Shown piece after piece: positions 27,701 through 36,043 of a stretch of DNA of 64,000 bases. The stretch spans positions 201,784-265,783 of the forward strand of contig NZ_JBNPMZ010000003.1 of NCBI RefSeq assembly GCF_050314255.1, given 5' to 3'. The notes beneath the pieces were generated by a model. That model had not been told where the DNA came from. It ran no database searches and saw only the letters and a list, made by a program, of their open reading frames with translations. This DNA comes from Claveliimonas sp034178805 (lineage in GTDB: Bacteria; Bacillota; Clostridia; Lachnospirales; Lachnospiraceae). How positions within the stretch are numbered: the stretch's first letter is position 1; each line of letters starts with the position of its first letter. Position numbers and translations under genes: made by a program.

Positions 27701-28976
27701 TCAGTTCTATTCCTCCAACAATCTCGCTCCCGAAATCAACAAGCCAGGAGCCATCTGCCTGCTTTTCCACAGACTGAGGAGTCACCGGATATCGCTTCAT
27801 ACCTGCCAGCCCGGATGGTTTTAATTCATAATTACTTAAATAATCCTTCACCACCGGCACTGACCAGCCTCCATCCGCATATCCTGCAGTACACCAGTCA
27901 AAAGGATATTGTGATACGTTCAGATTATCCTGTCTTGCTGTATAATAATTTGTTCCGATGGAACTGTTATTATTTCCAACGAAAACATTATCAGCATTTT
28001 TCACCTTCCACGCACCCGTATCTCGCGCCGTATTATCTATGATTTCTTTGGTTCCGTCTGAATAGAAAAAAGTAATCTGAGACAAAAAAGATGCCTTTTT
28101 TTCCGAATAACAGATTGAACCAATTATATTCTCTTCCTCTGTCAGTAAATCCGTAATATCATAGGTATGATAATACGCTGTTTTTCCATTCGTTCTTACC
28201 GGACCCAGTCCGATCTCCTCTCCGTTTACATATAAATTATATACATATTGCTTTGTTTCGTCAGCAGACGTGGCAGTCACACTTAACACTGCCCTTTCAA
28301 GATTGTCAGGTCTTTGCAGCTTACGACGTAAAAAAACCGTCTTCTGTCCATCGCTCCCCCAGATTCCGTTTCTGCCAGCCCATTCTGACCCGACCGCAGT
28401 TGAAAATGCCTGTGGCTCTGAGAAAGAGCTCTCTTTACCATCCTCATTCATCGTCTGAACCTGCCAATAGTACAACTCATTATCAGCAAGTTCCTGTGAA
28501 AGATCATATAACACAGATGTATTATCCGAACTGTCTACCCATTCAGAATCATATACAAATGTCCCCTGTGTCAGATTCTCTGTTCTTAAAAAAATTCTGA
28601 TACGGTACGCCTTCTGGCTCTCCATACCATTTTCCATACTATTACTCCATGAAAAGGAAAGCGCACTCTTTTCCACTCCATGAGGTGTACTCAGCAAATT
28701 AATCCTTAATTTTGTCGGAGCGTCATTATCCTCAGCCAGATAATTCAAAACATCTGAATCGTCTCCCTCTTCCTGAATATCAGTTAATCCTTCCCCTATC
28801 GAAAAATCCTCTTCTTCATCAGCATTCTCTTCCGGAAGATTCACATCATACACTGTTTCTTCAGAACTATCTGTGTTCGAATCATCTATCTCTTCAGCTC
28901 TGACCGGCATCCCCATATTTGTGACTAAAAAAATACTTAAAAGTATGAAACTTATAACTCTGGTCTTCTTTTTCAT
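24720..28976 (-). CDS. Secreted GH78-type alpha-L-rhamnosidase with nine ChW repeats
   Basis: 1418 residues from the ATG preceded by AGGAAA (MKKKTRVISF); an upstream TTG is rejected for lack of a ribosome site. Order: signal peptide (1-27), acidic linker, Fn3-like domain (about 85-195), rhamnosidase N-terminal beta domains (about 200-500), (alpha/alpha)6 barrel with the GH78 acid region DTQNRERNPYEGDA (540-553), a beta C-terminal domain, then ChW repeats (963-1406). GH78 enzymes release terminal alpha-L-rhamnose from glycans. The repeats should hold it at the cell surface. It may trim the cell's own rhamnose-containing polymer or a host or plant glycan; sequence alone does not decide. Confidence 0.88.
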   Translation of the reverse strand: MKKKTRVISFILLSIFLVTNMGMPVRAEEIDDSNTDSSEETVYDVNLPEENADEEEDFSIGEGLTDIQEEGDDSDVLNYLAEDNDAPTKLRINLLSTPHGVEKSALSFSWSNSMENGMESQKAYRIRIFLRTENLTQGTFVYDSEWVDSSDNTSVLYDLSQELADNELYYWQVQTMNEDGKESSFSEPQAFSTAVGSEWAGRNGIWGSDGQKTVFLRRKLQRPDNLERAVLSVTATSADETKQYVYNLYVNGEEIGLGPVRTNGKTAYYHTYDITDLLTEEENIIGSICYSEKKASFLSQITFFYSDGTKEIIDNTARDTGAWKVKNADNVFVGNNNSSIGTNYYTARQDNLNVSQYPFDWCTAGYADGGWSVPVVKDYLSNYELKPSGLAGMKRYPVTPQSVEKQADGSWLVDFGSEIVGGIELNISSGGGAITLEYGEELDESGNAKYKLSTGNVYQETWTLRSGWQKVSGIGMKTFRYVTVRNCADNIGTDNIMGLTIRQEFEDEASSFSSSNNLLNELYNMMKYTSKITAQDLYVDTQNRERNPYEGDALITTMNSYSFSEASPSAKFTAEYLLDNTTWPAEYSLYNIMLIYENYMYTGDMRNLEQSYQKLKEKSLEEYFDSSVGLMGDITSPRVSNQKIMVDWPSTETDGYNKEESYYNTVFNAVCAGGYADMASIAEALGHTEESEYYKGLSDTIRQNMIKKLYNSETGEYYDGLDVNGKQVKHSSQHATAYALAFGIYESQSMADRMAGVIEQDQEVKMSVYGTYFLLQGLYQSNHGDLARKIMSNPDDILGVKSWAYMMYGLGATVTSEAWNSDLKSNISLCHPWGTAPGSMLSRGLFGIRPTEAGFDSFQIKLQPGGVSQASIKQPTLKGTIEISYTMDGKGGISCDVTVPSNSKADIYIPVSKNNAVLTVDGKRVSASREDGYLVYTLSAGSHTVTADAGIYEDASELAMTDVVYDVYSGQKWNGEATNGVRVGKTSGEKVEAVTFRLMNQQNAGNVEYSAYMQSYGWQDWVSEGAAGKPGEGKRLEAVRLRLTGELAQQFDVYYRVYVEGYGWLDWAENGEPAGTSGYAKEVRSLQAKIVKKNDEAPGTTECPYKSTRKQIEYRTHVQSYGWQEKCGDGEVSGTVGSAKRLEAIKINLDDTEYSGGVTYCTHVQSYGWQNWKQDGEESGTSGQSKRLEAIKIKLTGQIEEYYDVYYRVHVQSYGWLDWAKNGEPAGTEGYAKRLEAIQIKLVKKGNQAPGSTENCFRKAGIAYRTHVQSYGWQSFVFDGDLSGTEGEAKRLEAISIVNKDAQTSGDVEYRTHVQTYGWETSWKRNGEVSGTEGEAKRLEAIQIRLTDELKQKYDVYYRVHVQSYGWLDWAKNGEPAGTEGLAKRLEAIEIRYVAKGEAAPGKTATPYIDGRNESKAE
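24856..24896. repeat. 41-bp direct repeat, copy 1
   Basis: This stretch, encoding the YGWLDWAKNGE core of the last C-type ChW repeat, is identical base for base to 25309-25349. The copies lie 453 bp apart, exactly one 151-codon triplet. Confidence 0.85.
25309..25349. repeat. 41-bp direct repeat, copy 2
   Basis: Identical to 24856-24896, within the middle C-type ChW repeat. Recombination between the copies would delete one full triplet in frame. Confidence 0.85.
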
Positions 28977-29027
28977 TTTGTATTTCCTAACTTTGTATCC
29001 CAAAGGATTATCCTGTTACATGAAATC

Positions 29028-29077
29028 AGCGGCTGAATCACAGATGATTAAAAAATCATCTGTGAGACTCGGCCGCT
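29028..29077. terminator. Long hairpin between the L,D-transpeptidase and rhamnosidase genes
   Basis: Inner perfect 10-bp stem CACAGATGAT/ATCATCTGTG (29039-29048 with 29055-29064) and outer 9-bp stem AGCGGCTGA/TCGGCCGCT (29028-29036 with 29069-29077, one G-T pair). On the minus strand the loop is TTTTTA rather than a T-tract after the stem. It begins seven bases past the transpeptidase stop. It could be a terminator, an attenuator or an mRNA-stabilising structure between two secreted-enzyme genes. Confidence 0.55.
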
Positions 29078-29083
29078 TATAAT

Positions 29084-31189
29084 CTAATTATATACAACTA
29101 CCGTTGTGCCTCTTGGAATATTATCATAAATCCATTTTGCATTCTGCACTTCCAATCTCACACAACCGTGTGATAACGCCATTCCCACTCTTCCGTCTGC
29201 AATTGCTCCGTTTGGCCAGCAAAGCACTGAATGGAAAAGATAGTCCCCGTAGAACTGTGTCCACCAGAAACACCTGTATGCTCCGGAATCAAAATAATAT
29301 CCTTTGTTGCCAACAGAGAACACACCACTTACCGTTGGCGTACTCGGCTTACCATTTGCACAACTCCAATACTGGACGTTACTCCAGCATCCCTGCCAGC
29401 CCTGATAAATTCCCACAGTATGGGCACTTCTGTCTACCATAATAATATAAGGTGTAGTACTTCCGTACAGATTCGCTCTTCCTACCATTCCCGGATCCGG
29501 TCCCAGGTTAATCTTTCTTTCGGTATAGTAATCACTGTTTTCTCCCGGTTTAGCTGCATCTTTGGATACAAGTCTGATCTGAACCGCCTCCAAACGGTAA
29601 CCGCATTTGGTAGTCCCTGCTGCCTGGCCATTTTTTGCCCATCCGAGCCATCCATATTTCTGTACATATGTGCGATAATAGATATCGTAATACTTTTCAA
29701 TTTCTCCTGACAAAACCATTGTAATGGCTTCCATTCCACGGCTTCCATCGGTGCATCCTGCTATATTGCCCTGTTCTACCCAGTCTGTCCAACCGGTTCC
29801 TGACAAATGCACAGCATATTTAATGATACCGGATGGTACATATTCATTTTCTCTGTCCAGATATACACAAATGTTTTCCAGACGTCTGCTTTCACCGCCG
29901 GTTCCCAGTGTTGTTCCCTGAGTAACATTACCGCTCATACCATAGCCCTGGATGGTTCCCTTATAATACATATCGCTGTTAGCATAGCCCTGAATATATT
30001 TTGTACCGCTCGTATCCGGCACCTCATCTATACCTTTTTCAACCAGTTTAATCTTCAGAGCTTCTACCTTCTTACTCAGGTTAACAGACCCTGCTGTCTC
30101 ACCTCCGGCTGCATAATTACACCAGCCTATTTTAGATAAATGGAGACTGTAGTACACCTCATAATGCTTCGCCATCTCACCTGTAAGCCGAATCTCAATT
30201 GCTTCAATTCTTCTTCCCTCTCCGGTCGTTCCTGCAAGTTCTCCATTTTGTTTCCAATCCTGCCATCCAATTCCCTGCACATGAACACGGTACTCAATTC
30301 CTCCTTCATATGGAGCTTCCGGCACACTGATCATTAATGCTTCAATTCTTTTGCTTTCTCCGGTCGTTCCGGCAATCTGATCCTCGTATTTATTTCCCTG
30401 CCAGCCATAGCTCTGTACGTGGGTCTGATACATGATTCTCGGATAGCGGTAATGGTCTTCCGTGCTTCCCGGAGCCTCTCCATTCTTTTCAACGACTCGA
30501 ATCTCAATTGCTTCCACACGCTTCGCATACTGAGAACTTCCTGCTGCCTCTCCGTTCATTGCCCAGCCAAGCCAGCCATAAGTCTGACAGTGTACACGAT
30601 AATAAATATCATACTTCTCAGCGATCGTTCCCGTCAGACGAATCTTCACCGCCTCAACTCTTTTGGATTTTCCCTCTGTACCGGATATTTCTCCGTTGCT
30701 TACAAAATCCTGCCATCCATAAGACTGTACATGCGCTGCATATTCCACCCCGCTTGTCTCTACATCTTCCTCAGGCAGATTAACCAGATTAATCTTCAGC
30801 GCTTCAATTGCCAGAGATTCTCCCATTGTTCCGGCAATTTCACCCTGCTCCACAGGATCCTGCCATCCAATCCTGGCTACATGAGCCTGATATTCCACTC
30901 CAAAACTCTTCTCATCCTGCTCCGGTTCTTCTGTTCCCGGCTCTTCCTCACTCGGGTCTTCATTACCCGGTTCCTCTTTGCCCGGGTCTTCTTCCTCCGT
31001 TTCCTCTCCTTCAGGCTGTTCTTCGGTTATATCACCTGATTCTTTATCATTCACACCCGTTCCAGGAGATGATTCTTCCGTTGTCTGTCCATCATTTCCG
31101 CCGTTCACAGCAGCAAATGATGGAAGTACAGAATTCACACAGAGAAGACAAACCATAAAAAATGCAATCAGAATATTACGCTTTTTCAT
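29084..31189 (-). CDS. Secreted L,D-transpeptidase (YkuD) with nine ChW repeats
   Basis: 701 residues from the ATG that follows AAGGAGTGACAAA (MKKRNIL); a start 12 codons upstream lacks a ribosome site. Order: signal peptide (1-27), a Glu/Pro-rich acidic linker (about 28-94), nine ChW repeats (96-553), and a C-terminal YkuD domain (about 570-701) with the catalytic HxnSHGCVRL block (SHGC at 673-676). YkuD enzymes form 3-3 peptidoglycan crosslinks or attach proteins to the wall. It sits second to last in the run of ChW enzymes. Confidence 0.92.
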   Translation of the reverse strand: MKKRNILIAFFMVCLLCVNSVLPSFAAVNGGNDGQTTEESSPGTGVNDKESGDITEEQPEGEETEEEDPGKEEPGNEDPSEEEPGTEEPEQDEKSFGVEYQAHVARIGWQDPVEQGEIAGTMGESLAIEALKINLVNLPEEDVETSGVEYAAHVQSYGWQDFVSNGEISGTEGKSKRVEAVKIRLTGTIAEKYDIYYRVHCQTYGWLGWAMNGEAAGSSQYAKRVEAIEIRVVEKNGEAPGSTEDHYRYPRIMYQTHVQSYGWQGNKYEDQIAGTTGESKRIEALMISVPEAPYEGGIEYRVHVQGIGWQDWKQNGELAGTTGEGRRIEAIEIRLTGEMAKHYEVYYSLHLSKIGWCNYAAGGETAGSVNLSKKVEALKIKLVEKGIDEVPDTSGTKYIQGYANSDMYYKGTIQGYGMSGNVTQGTTLGTGGESRRLENICVYLDRENEYVPSGIIKYAVHLSGTGWTDWVEQGNIAGCTDGSRGMEAITMVLSGEIEKYYDIYYRTYVQKYGWLGWAKNGQAAGTTKCGYRLEAVQIRLVSKDAAKPGENSDYYTERKINLGPDPGMVGRANLYGSTTPYIIMVDRSAHTVGIYQGWQGCWSNVQYWSCANGKPSTPTVSGVFSVGNKGYYFDSGAYRCFWWTQFYGDYLFHSVLCWPNGAIADGRVGMALSHGCVRLEVQNAKWIYDNIPRGTTVVVYN
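29531..30904 (-). repeat. ChW repeat region of the L,D-transpeptidase (nine repeats, three triplets)
   Basis: Repeats start at VEYQAHVARIGWQ and end after YYRTYVQKYGWLGWAKNGQ. The seventh is degenerate (TIQGYGMSGN, lacking the Trp). The order is A-B-C three times. The third triplet resembles that of the NlpC/P60 protein more than the others, including the degenerate seventh repeat. Confidence 0.85.
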
Positions 31190-31238
31190 TTTGTCACTCC
31201 TTGAAAATAACTTTTTTAATATCATATCACATAATCCA

Positions 31239-33029
31239 TTATTTTACAAATGCCCCTTTGGTATCTCCGGGTGCATTTCCGCCTTTTTCTACAAGAACAA
31301 TCTGCATTGCTTCCATTCGTTTTGACAACCCTTCCGTTCCGGCCAGTTCTCCATTTTTCGCCCAGCCAAGCCAGCCATAACTCTGACAGTGGGTTCGGTA
31401 ATAGATATCATACTGCTCTGCCAATTCTCCCGTCAGTTCGATCTGGACTGCTTCCAGTCGTTTGGCCTCTCCGGTAGTTCCGGCAATTTCACCGCCTTCA
31501 CGCCAGTTCTGCCAGCCATAAGTCTGCACATGAACCCGAAATCTGATATTACTGTTAAGCTTCTCATCAACCGCAGCTATTTTTACTGCTTCCAGTCGTT
31601 TAGCCATTCCTGTAGTTCCGACAGTCTCACCGTCATGTACCGTATTGCTCCATCCCAATGTCTGTACATGTGCACTGCAGGCTATCACAGCTTTTTTATA
31701 AGGTATTCCCGTATTACCGGGAGCCGCACTTCCTTTCTCCACCACTGCAATCTGAAGTGCTTCCACTCGTTTATCGTATCCCTGGTTTCCTGCTGCCTCT
31801 CCATTCTTTGCCCAGCCAAGCCAACCGTAGGTCTGGCAATGTGTCCGGTAATAAATATCATATTTGTCCGCCTCAATGCCTGTCAGGGAAATCTTTACAG
31901 CTCCAATTGCCTTTGCCTCTCCGGTAGTTCCGGCAACCTCTCCGTTTGATACCGGCTGCTGCCAGCCATCTCCGTTTACATATGCCTGATATTCTACTCC
32001 CAGATCTCCGTATCCCTCGCCTACATTGATCTTGAAAGCCTCCATTCTCTTTGCATAACCTGTCATACCGGTCTGGCATCCATTGTTTACTTCATCTCCC
32101 CAGCCAAAAGACTGCATATGGGAAGAATATCGTATAACATTCGGATCTTCCACATCTACCGGTTCTGCATCACTCGATTTTACCATCCAGAAATTGAGAT
32201 CCACATTCCCGTTTATTCCCTGAATGCTTCCTTTTTCCGTACACTGCCACATGTCATAGGCACCGGTATATGTACAGGCGTCACTCCACTGTGCAACCCA
32301 TTTAGACCAGGATCCATTATTGAACACAGGATCTGTCAGATAAGTATTCCACCAGCTCAGACTTGCATATATTCCTACCCGGTAACCCGCTGCCGAAACC
32401 TTATCGCAGAAAGTTTTTGCTATGCTGCCCAGCATCGCATCCCCTACATCCTGTGTGGATGAATCCTCCATATCAAAGTAAACCGGGTAGGACGGATGAT
32501 GTCCCTGCAATAGGCGCAGCGCATGATCAGCTTCACTGGATGCCCTGTCTGTATTGGTTGCATAGGAATAGAGATATACTCCATAAGGAATGCCAAGACG
32601 TTCACACTCTGAAACATTGTATTCCCACCAGTCATCATCCTGGTCTGTATAATCCATTCCCCATCCACATCGAATGATCGCATATTCTACACCATCCGCT
32701 ATTGCTGCTTCCCAATTGATTTTCTCATTCCACTCGCTGACATCAATTCCTTTTTTCTCAGCTCCGGGAATCACTTCGCCTTTACTGTTCACATATCTGC
32801 CATTCACCTTGCGCCATGCATTGGAAGAATCCGATTCTGCACTATACATCTGCACCGACCGCCCCTGTTCAATCGGCTGACCATCTGAAAACCTCCAGCT
32901 GTTCGCCTTCATGTCCTTCTCAGGGCTCTCTGTACTTTCCACAGCATATCCAACACAATTTGTCACGCCGACTCCTGTAAAGAAGACACTTGCACACAAC
33001 AGCATTGCCACAATCTTTTTTATCCTCAT
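31239..33029 (-). CDS. Secreted GH25 muramidase (lysozyme) with six ChW repeats
   Basis: 596 residues. Signal peptide (about 1-29), linker, GH25 domain (about 93-280) with GIDVSEW (95-101) and the catalytic YFDMED (184-189), then six ChW repeats (about 294-596) as two triplets. GH25 enzymes cut the MurNAc-GlcNAc bond of peptidoglycan. A GAAGGTG ribosome site precedes the ATG. The gene has 30 bases between it and the glucosaminidase gene and 49 before the L,D-transpeptidase start. Probably an autolysin or wall-remodelling enzyme held on the cell surface by the repeats. Confidence 0.93.
   Translation of the reverse strand: MRIKKIVAMLLCASVFFTGVGVTNCVGYAVESTESPEKDMKANSWRFSDGQPIEQGRSVQMYSAESDSSNAWRKVNGRYVNSKGEVIPGAEKKGIDVSEWNEKINWEAAIADGVEYAIIRCGWGMDYTDQDDDWWEYNVSECERLGIPYGVYLYSYATNTDRASSEADHALRLLQGHHPSYPVYFDMEDSSTQDVGDAMLGSIAKTFCDKVSAAGYRVGIYASLSWWNTYLTDPVFNNGSWSKWVAQWSDACTYTGAYDMWQCTEKGSIQGINGNVDLNFWMVKSSDAEPVDVEDPNVIRYSSHMQSFGWGDEVNNGCQTGMTGYAKRMEAFKINVGEGYGDLGVEYQAYVNGDGWQQPVSNGEVAGTTGEAKAIGAVKISLTGIEADKYDIYYRTHCQTYGWLGWAKNGEAAGNQGYDKRVEALQIAVVEKGSAAPGNTGIPYKKAVIACSAHVQTLGWSNTVHDGETVGTTGMAKRLEAVKIAAVDEKLNSNIRFRVHVQTYGWQNWREGGEIAGTTGEAKRLEAVQIELTGELAEQYDIYYRTHCQSYGWLGWAKNGELAGTEGLSKRMEAMQIVLVEKGGNAPGDTKGAFVK
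31242..32150 (-). repeat. ChW repeat region of the GH25 muramidase (six repeats, two triplets)
   Basis: Six repeats from IRYSSHMQSFGWG to YYRTHCQSYGWLGWAKNGE. Total about 302 residues, which is two units of about 151, the same period as in the neighbouring proteins. Confidence 0.87.
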
Positions 33030-33059
33030 TTTTTATTCACCTTCTAAATAACCTGATGA

Positions 33060-35996
33060 CTACTCAGTCACATTTGGAGTCTTAGTACTTCCCGGTGCCT
33101 CCTGACCTTTTTCTACCAGAACGACCTGGAAAGCTTCCATACGCTTTTTCAGTCCTTCTGTTCCGGCCATCTCTCCATTTTTTGCCCAATCTAGCCAGCC
33201 ATAACTCTGACAATGAGCCCGATAATAAACATCGTATTTTTCTGCCAGTTCACCTGTAAGCTTAATTTCAATTGCCTCCAGGCGTTTCTCTTCTCCCAGT
33301 GTTCCTGCAACCTCATTACTGTCACGCCAGCTCTGCCAGCCTTTGCTCTGTACATGAACACGATACTTTATATCATTCTGGTAGCCTTTCAAAAGGGGGC
33401 TAATCTGCACAGCTTCCATTCTCTTAGCCTCCCCGACCGTTCCACTGATCTGACCACCAAATACATATTGCTGCCAGTCATAACTTTCTACATTACTCCG
33501 ATACTGGATCAGCTGCTGAACAAAAGATGTTTCTGTTTCTCCCGGTGCACTCTGACCCTTGTCCACCAGTACAATCTCAATTGCTTCCAGACGTTTAGAG
33601 CCTCCCGCCGTTCCGGCAATCTCTCCATTTTTCGCCCAATCAAGCCAGCCATAAGACTGCGCATGAACACGATAATATATATCATAGTTTTCTGCCATTT
33701 CTCCGGTCAGTCTGATTCGGATTGCCTCCAGCCGCTTTGACTCACCTGTCGTTCCGGCTACACTGCCATTCTTCACCCAATCCTGCCAGCCATAACTCTG
33801 CACATGAACCTTATATTCCACATCTCCGGAATAATTTGGATCCAGCAAACAAATTTTAATTCCTTCAAGCCTCAGCGCTTCTCCGGTGGTTCCATTCGTC
33901 TCACCATCCACAGATGCATCCTGCCATCCTTCATTCTGCACATGTGTAGAATATCTTAACTGATACTGTTTATAGGATATTCCCGTCGTTCCCGGCGCTG
34001 CTCCTCCTTTTTCCACCAAACGGATCTCAATCGCTTCCATGCGCTTTGCTCCGCCCATAGAGCCTGCAGTCTCACCGTTTTTCGCCCAGTCAAGCCAGCC
34101 AATCCCCTGGACATGAGCCCTGTAATATACATCATAGTGTTTTTCCATATCTCCGGTGAGCTTAATCTGAATTGCTTCCATCCTCTTACCTTCTCCGGTA
34201 GTTCCGCTCACAAGATCATTGTTTACCCAGTCAAGCCAGCCATAGCTCTGTACCAGACTTCTGTACTGAACAGTTCCGCTGTATTCCGGATTATCCAGAC
34301 GTATCTTAATTGCCTCAATTCTCTTAGCTTCTCCGGTAGTTCCCGCAGTAGCACCATTTTTCTTATAAGCCTGCCAGCCATAGGACTGCACATGCGTGCT
34401 GTAGGCAATTCCATTATCAACTATTCCACCTGTTCCCTCTGATACTTTCTGCACATAATTCTTGCTCACATATGCGTACATCTGTGCGCTGTCGTACTTT
34501 CCGGTATCTTTATTAATTGACTCTCTGCTGCTGTCCAGCACGGGATCACTCTGTATTTTATAAAAATCACCAGATTCTCCTAAAATCAAAAATGCGAAAT
34601 TAGAAGGATCTCCGGTTGAGAACAATCTCGTAGATGACGTAGTTGCCTCTTTTCTTACATTCAGATCCGTATGATCATACGGAACCATATCCTTGATACC
34701 CAGAGTATATTTATCCTGGTCTTTTTTATTGTTTGCATTATCAAATTCCCAGGCGATAGAGGCAATCTTCTCTCCCCAGTAGGGGTCAGATGCATAACTT
34801 ACGTTGATACCACTTGCCTTATCTCCCAGAAATCCGCCATGATAATATGTCCACCCCGCTCTCAGATAACGCTTGGACATATAGGTTTCAGCAAAATCAT
34901 TAATACATGCCTCTACGCTGGAGAAGCTGTCCGCACTCTCTCCCGGTGAGCTGTCCACTGCATTAAGTCCGAAAAGATTGTTTTTCTGTTTTGCAATACT
35001 GCTGGTTCCCCATCCGCTTTCCAGAGCTGCCACACCTGCCATCAGAAGAGCATTCACCCCGTATATATTCTGCTTTTCAACAAATGTTCTTCCCGTGTTA
35101 TACATCTTGGAATCACTGGAGGACAATTTGCCGTTGACCATCGCATTCATCTCATCTGCAGAATAGCCGGACTTGCCCCTCAGAGGAAGATACTGGAAAT
35201 AATTATAATATGGATTAGATGCATTAACTGCATTCTTTCTTGTGTCAGCCTGATAATCTCCCAACATCACATCGTAATCTGTATAAAAATAATGTCCATC
35301 GTAACTATAATATGTAGTTCCCGTCGTCAGATATGATGGCTGTGTTCCCACATTAATAGAACTTCCATATCCCGGAGTAGTCATATCCATACAAATATTA
35401 TGAATCAGATTCGTACCATTTGCATAGTAATTACTGTAACTCTCCACGCTTCCAAGTGTCACTACCTGGACCTTTGATGCATCTACAAGACCAATCACTC
35501 CGCTTTGCAGGAATTTAATCTTGCCACCTTCCGTGCCAAGATATGCACCGTCTGCACCACTCCGTCCATAGATATACCCGGATCTTCCGGTCTCATATTC
35601 CGTATATTCCGTGATGTCAGTAACCACTGTTCCTGACGAATCAGCCCGGAAATTAACCACCTTCGTTGATGCACTTCTTGCACTGTAAGCAGTCGCTCCA
35701 TCCTCAACAGCGCCTGATTCCGTGTCCTCCACAACAAAAGTATTTCCATGTTCATCCACGCCGATCACTTCCTCCACGGTTTCAGGTACTCTGCTCATAT
35801 CCTGAACATCCGTCTCTGCCGGTGTGTTTGGATCACGGGTAACAACTTCACTGTCTGAAACGGAATTGTCACTCTGAGCAGAGAACTCCTCTATACGGCT
35901 TTCATCCTCCTCAGCCGCATACGCAAGCTTTGTTGGACAGGCCAGCACAGAAAGGCAAATAATTAATGCCACAATTTTTCTCCAGTTCTTTTTCAT
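33060..35996 (-). CDS. Secreted N-acetylglucosaminidase with nine ChW repeats
   Basis: 978 residues after a strong AGGAGG. Signal peptide (1-27), acidic linker (28-105), an SH3-like or unassigned region (about 110-260), a glucosaminidase domain (about 285-430) with the catalytic Glu in AALESGWGTSSIAKQ (Glu326) and NNLFGLNA, an SH3b-like segment (about 440-515), then nine ChW repeats (524-978). Members cut the GlcNAc-MurNAc bond during daughter-cell separation. It follows the NlpC/P60 gene by 47 bases. Confidence 0.92.
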   Translation of the reverse strand: MKKNWRKIVALIICLSVLACPTKLAYAAEEDESRIEEFSAQSDNSVSDSEVVTRDPNTPAETDVQDMSRVPETVEEVIGVDEHGNTFVVEDTESGAVEDGATAYSARSASTKVVNFRADSSGTVVTDITEYTEYETGRSGYIYGRSGADGAYLGTEGGKIKFLQSGVIGLVDASKVQVVTLGSVESYSNYYANGTNLIHNICMDMTTPGYGSSINVGTQPSYLTTGTTYYSYDGHYFYTDYDVMLGDYQADTRKNAVNASNPYYNYFQYLPLRGKSGYSADEMNAMVNGKLSSSDSKMYNTGRTFVEKQNIYGVNALLMAGVAALESGWGTSSIAKQKNNLFGLNAVDSSPGESADSFSSVEACINDFAETYMSKRYLRAGWTYYHGGFLGDKASGINVSYASDPYWGEKIASIAWEFDNANNKKDQDKYTLGIKDMVPYDHTDLNVRKEATTSSTRLFSTGDPSNFAFLILGESGDFYKIQSDPVLDSSRESINKDTGKYDSAQMYAYVSKNYVQKVSEGTGGIVDNGIAYSTHVQSYGWQAYKKNGATAGTTGEAKRIEAIKIRLDNPEYSGTVQYRSLVQSYGWLDWVNNDLVSGTTGEGKRMEAIQIKLTGDMEKHYDVYYRAHVQGIGWLDWAKNGETAGSMGGAKRMEAIEIRLVEKGGAAPGTTGISYKQYQLRYSTHVQNEGWQDASVDGETNGTTGEALRLEGIKICLLDPNYSGDVEYKVHVQSYGWQDWVKNGSVAGTTGESKRLEAIRIRLTGEMAENYDIYYRVHAQSYGWLDWAKNGEIAGTAGGSKRLEAIEIVLVDKGQSAPGETETSFVQQLIQYRSNVESYDWQQYVFGGQISGTVGEAKRMEAVQISPLLKGYQNDIKYRVHVQSKGWQSWRDSNEVAGTLGEEKRLEAIEIKLTGELAEKYDVYYRAHCQSYGWLDWAKNGEMAGTEGLKKRMEAFQVVLVEKGQEAPGSTKTPNVTE
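33063..34427 (-). repeat. ChW repeat region of the glucosaminidase (nine repeats, three triplets)
   Basis: Nine repeats from IAYSTHVQSYGWQ to YYRAHCQSYGWLDWAKNGE, cycling A-B-C. The C-type repeats begin near 33171, 33625 and 34078, an even spacing of about 453 bp. Each triplet ends with KGxxAPGxT. Confidence 0.88.
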
Positions 35997-36043
35997 GCTT
36001 TTATCCTCCTGTGATTATTATTTAAATCTCCACCTCGAAGTTC

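Noticed and set aside
28974..29003. Upstream TTG start for the rhamnosidase
   Set aside because: No ribosome site before it and it would put charged residues ahead of a normal signal peptide; the ATG at 28976 follows AGGAAA.
30419..31039. Plus-strand open frame of 206 codons
   Set aside because: It lies antisense inside the L,D-transpeptidase gene and is rich in Leu, Phe, Ser and Cys as expected for the shadow of ChW repeats; no ribosome site.
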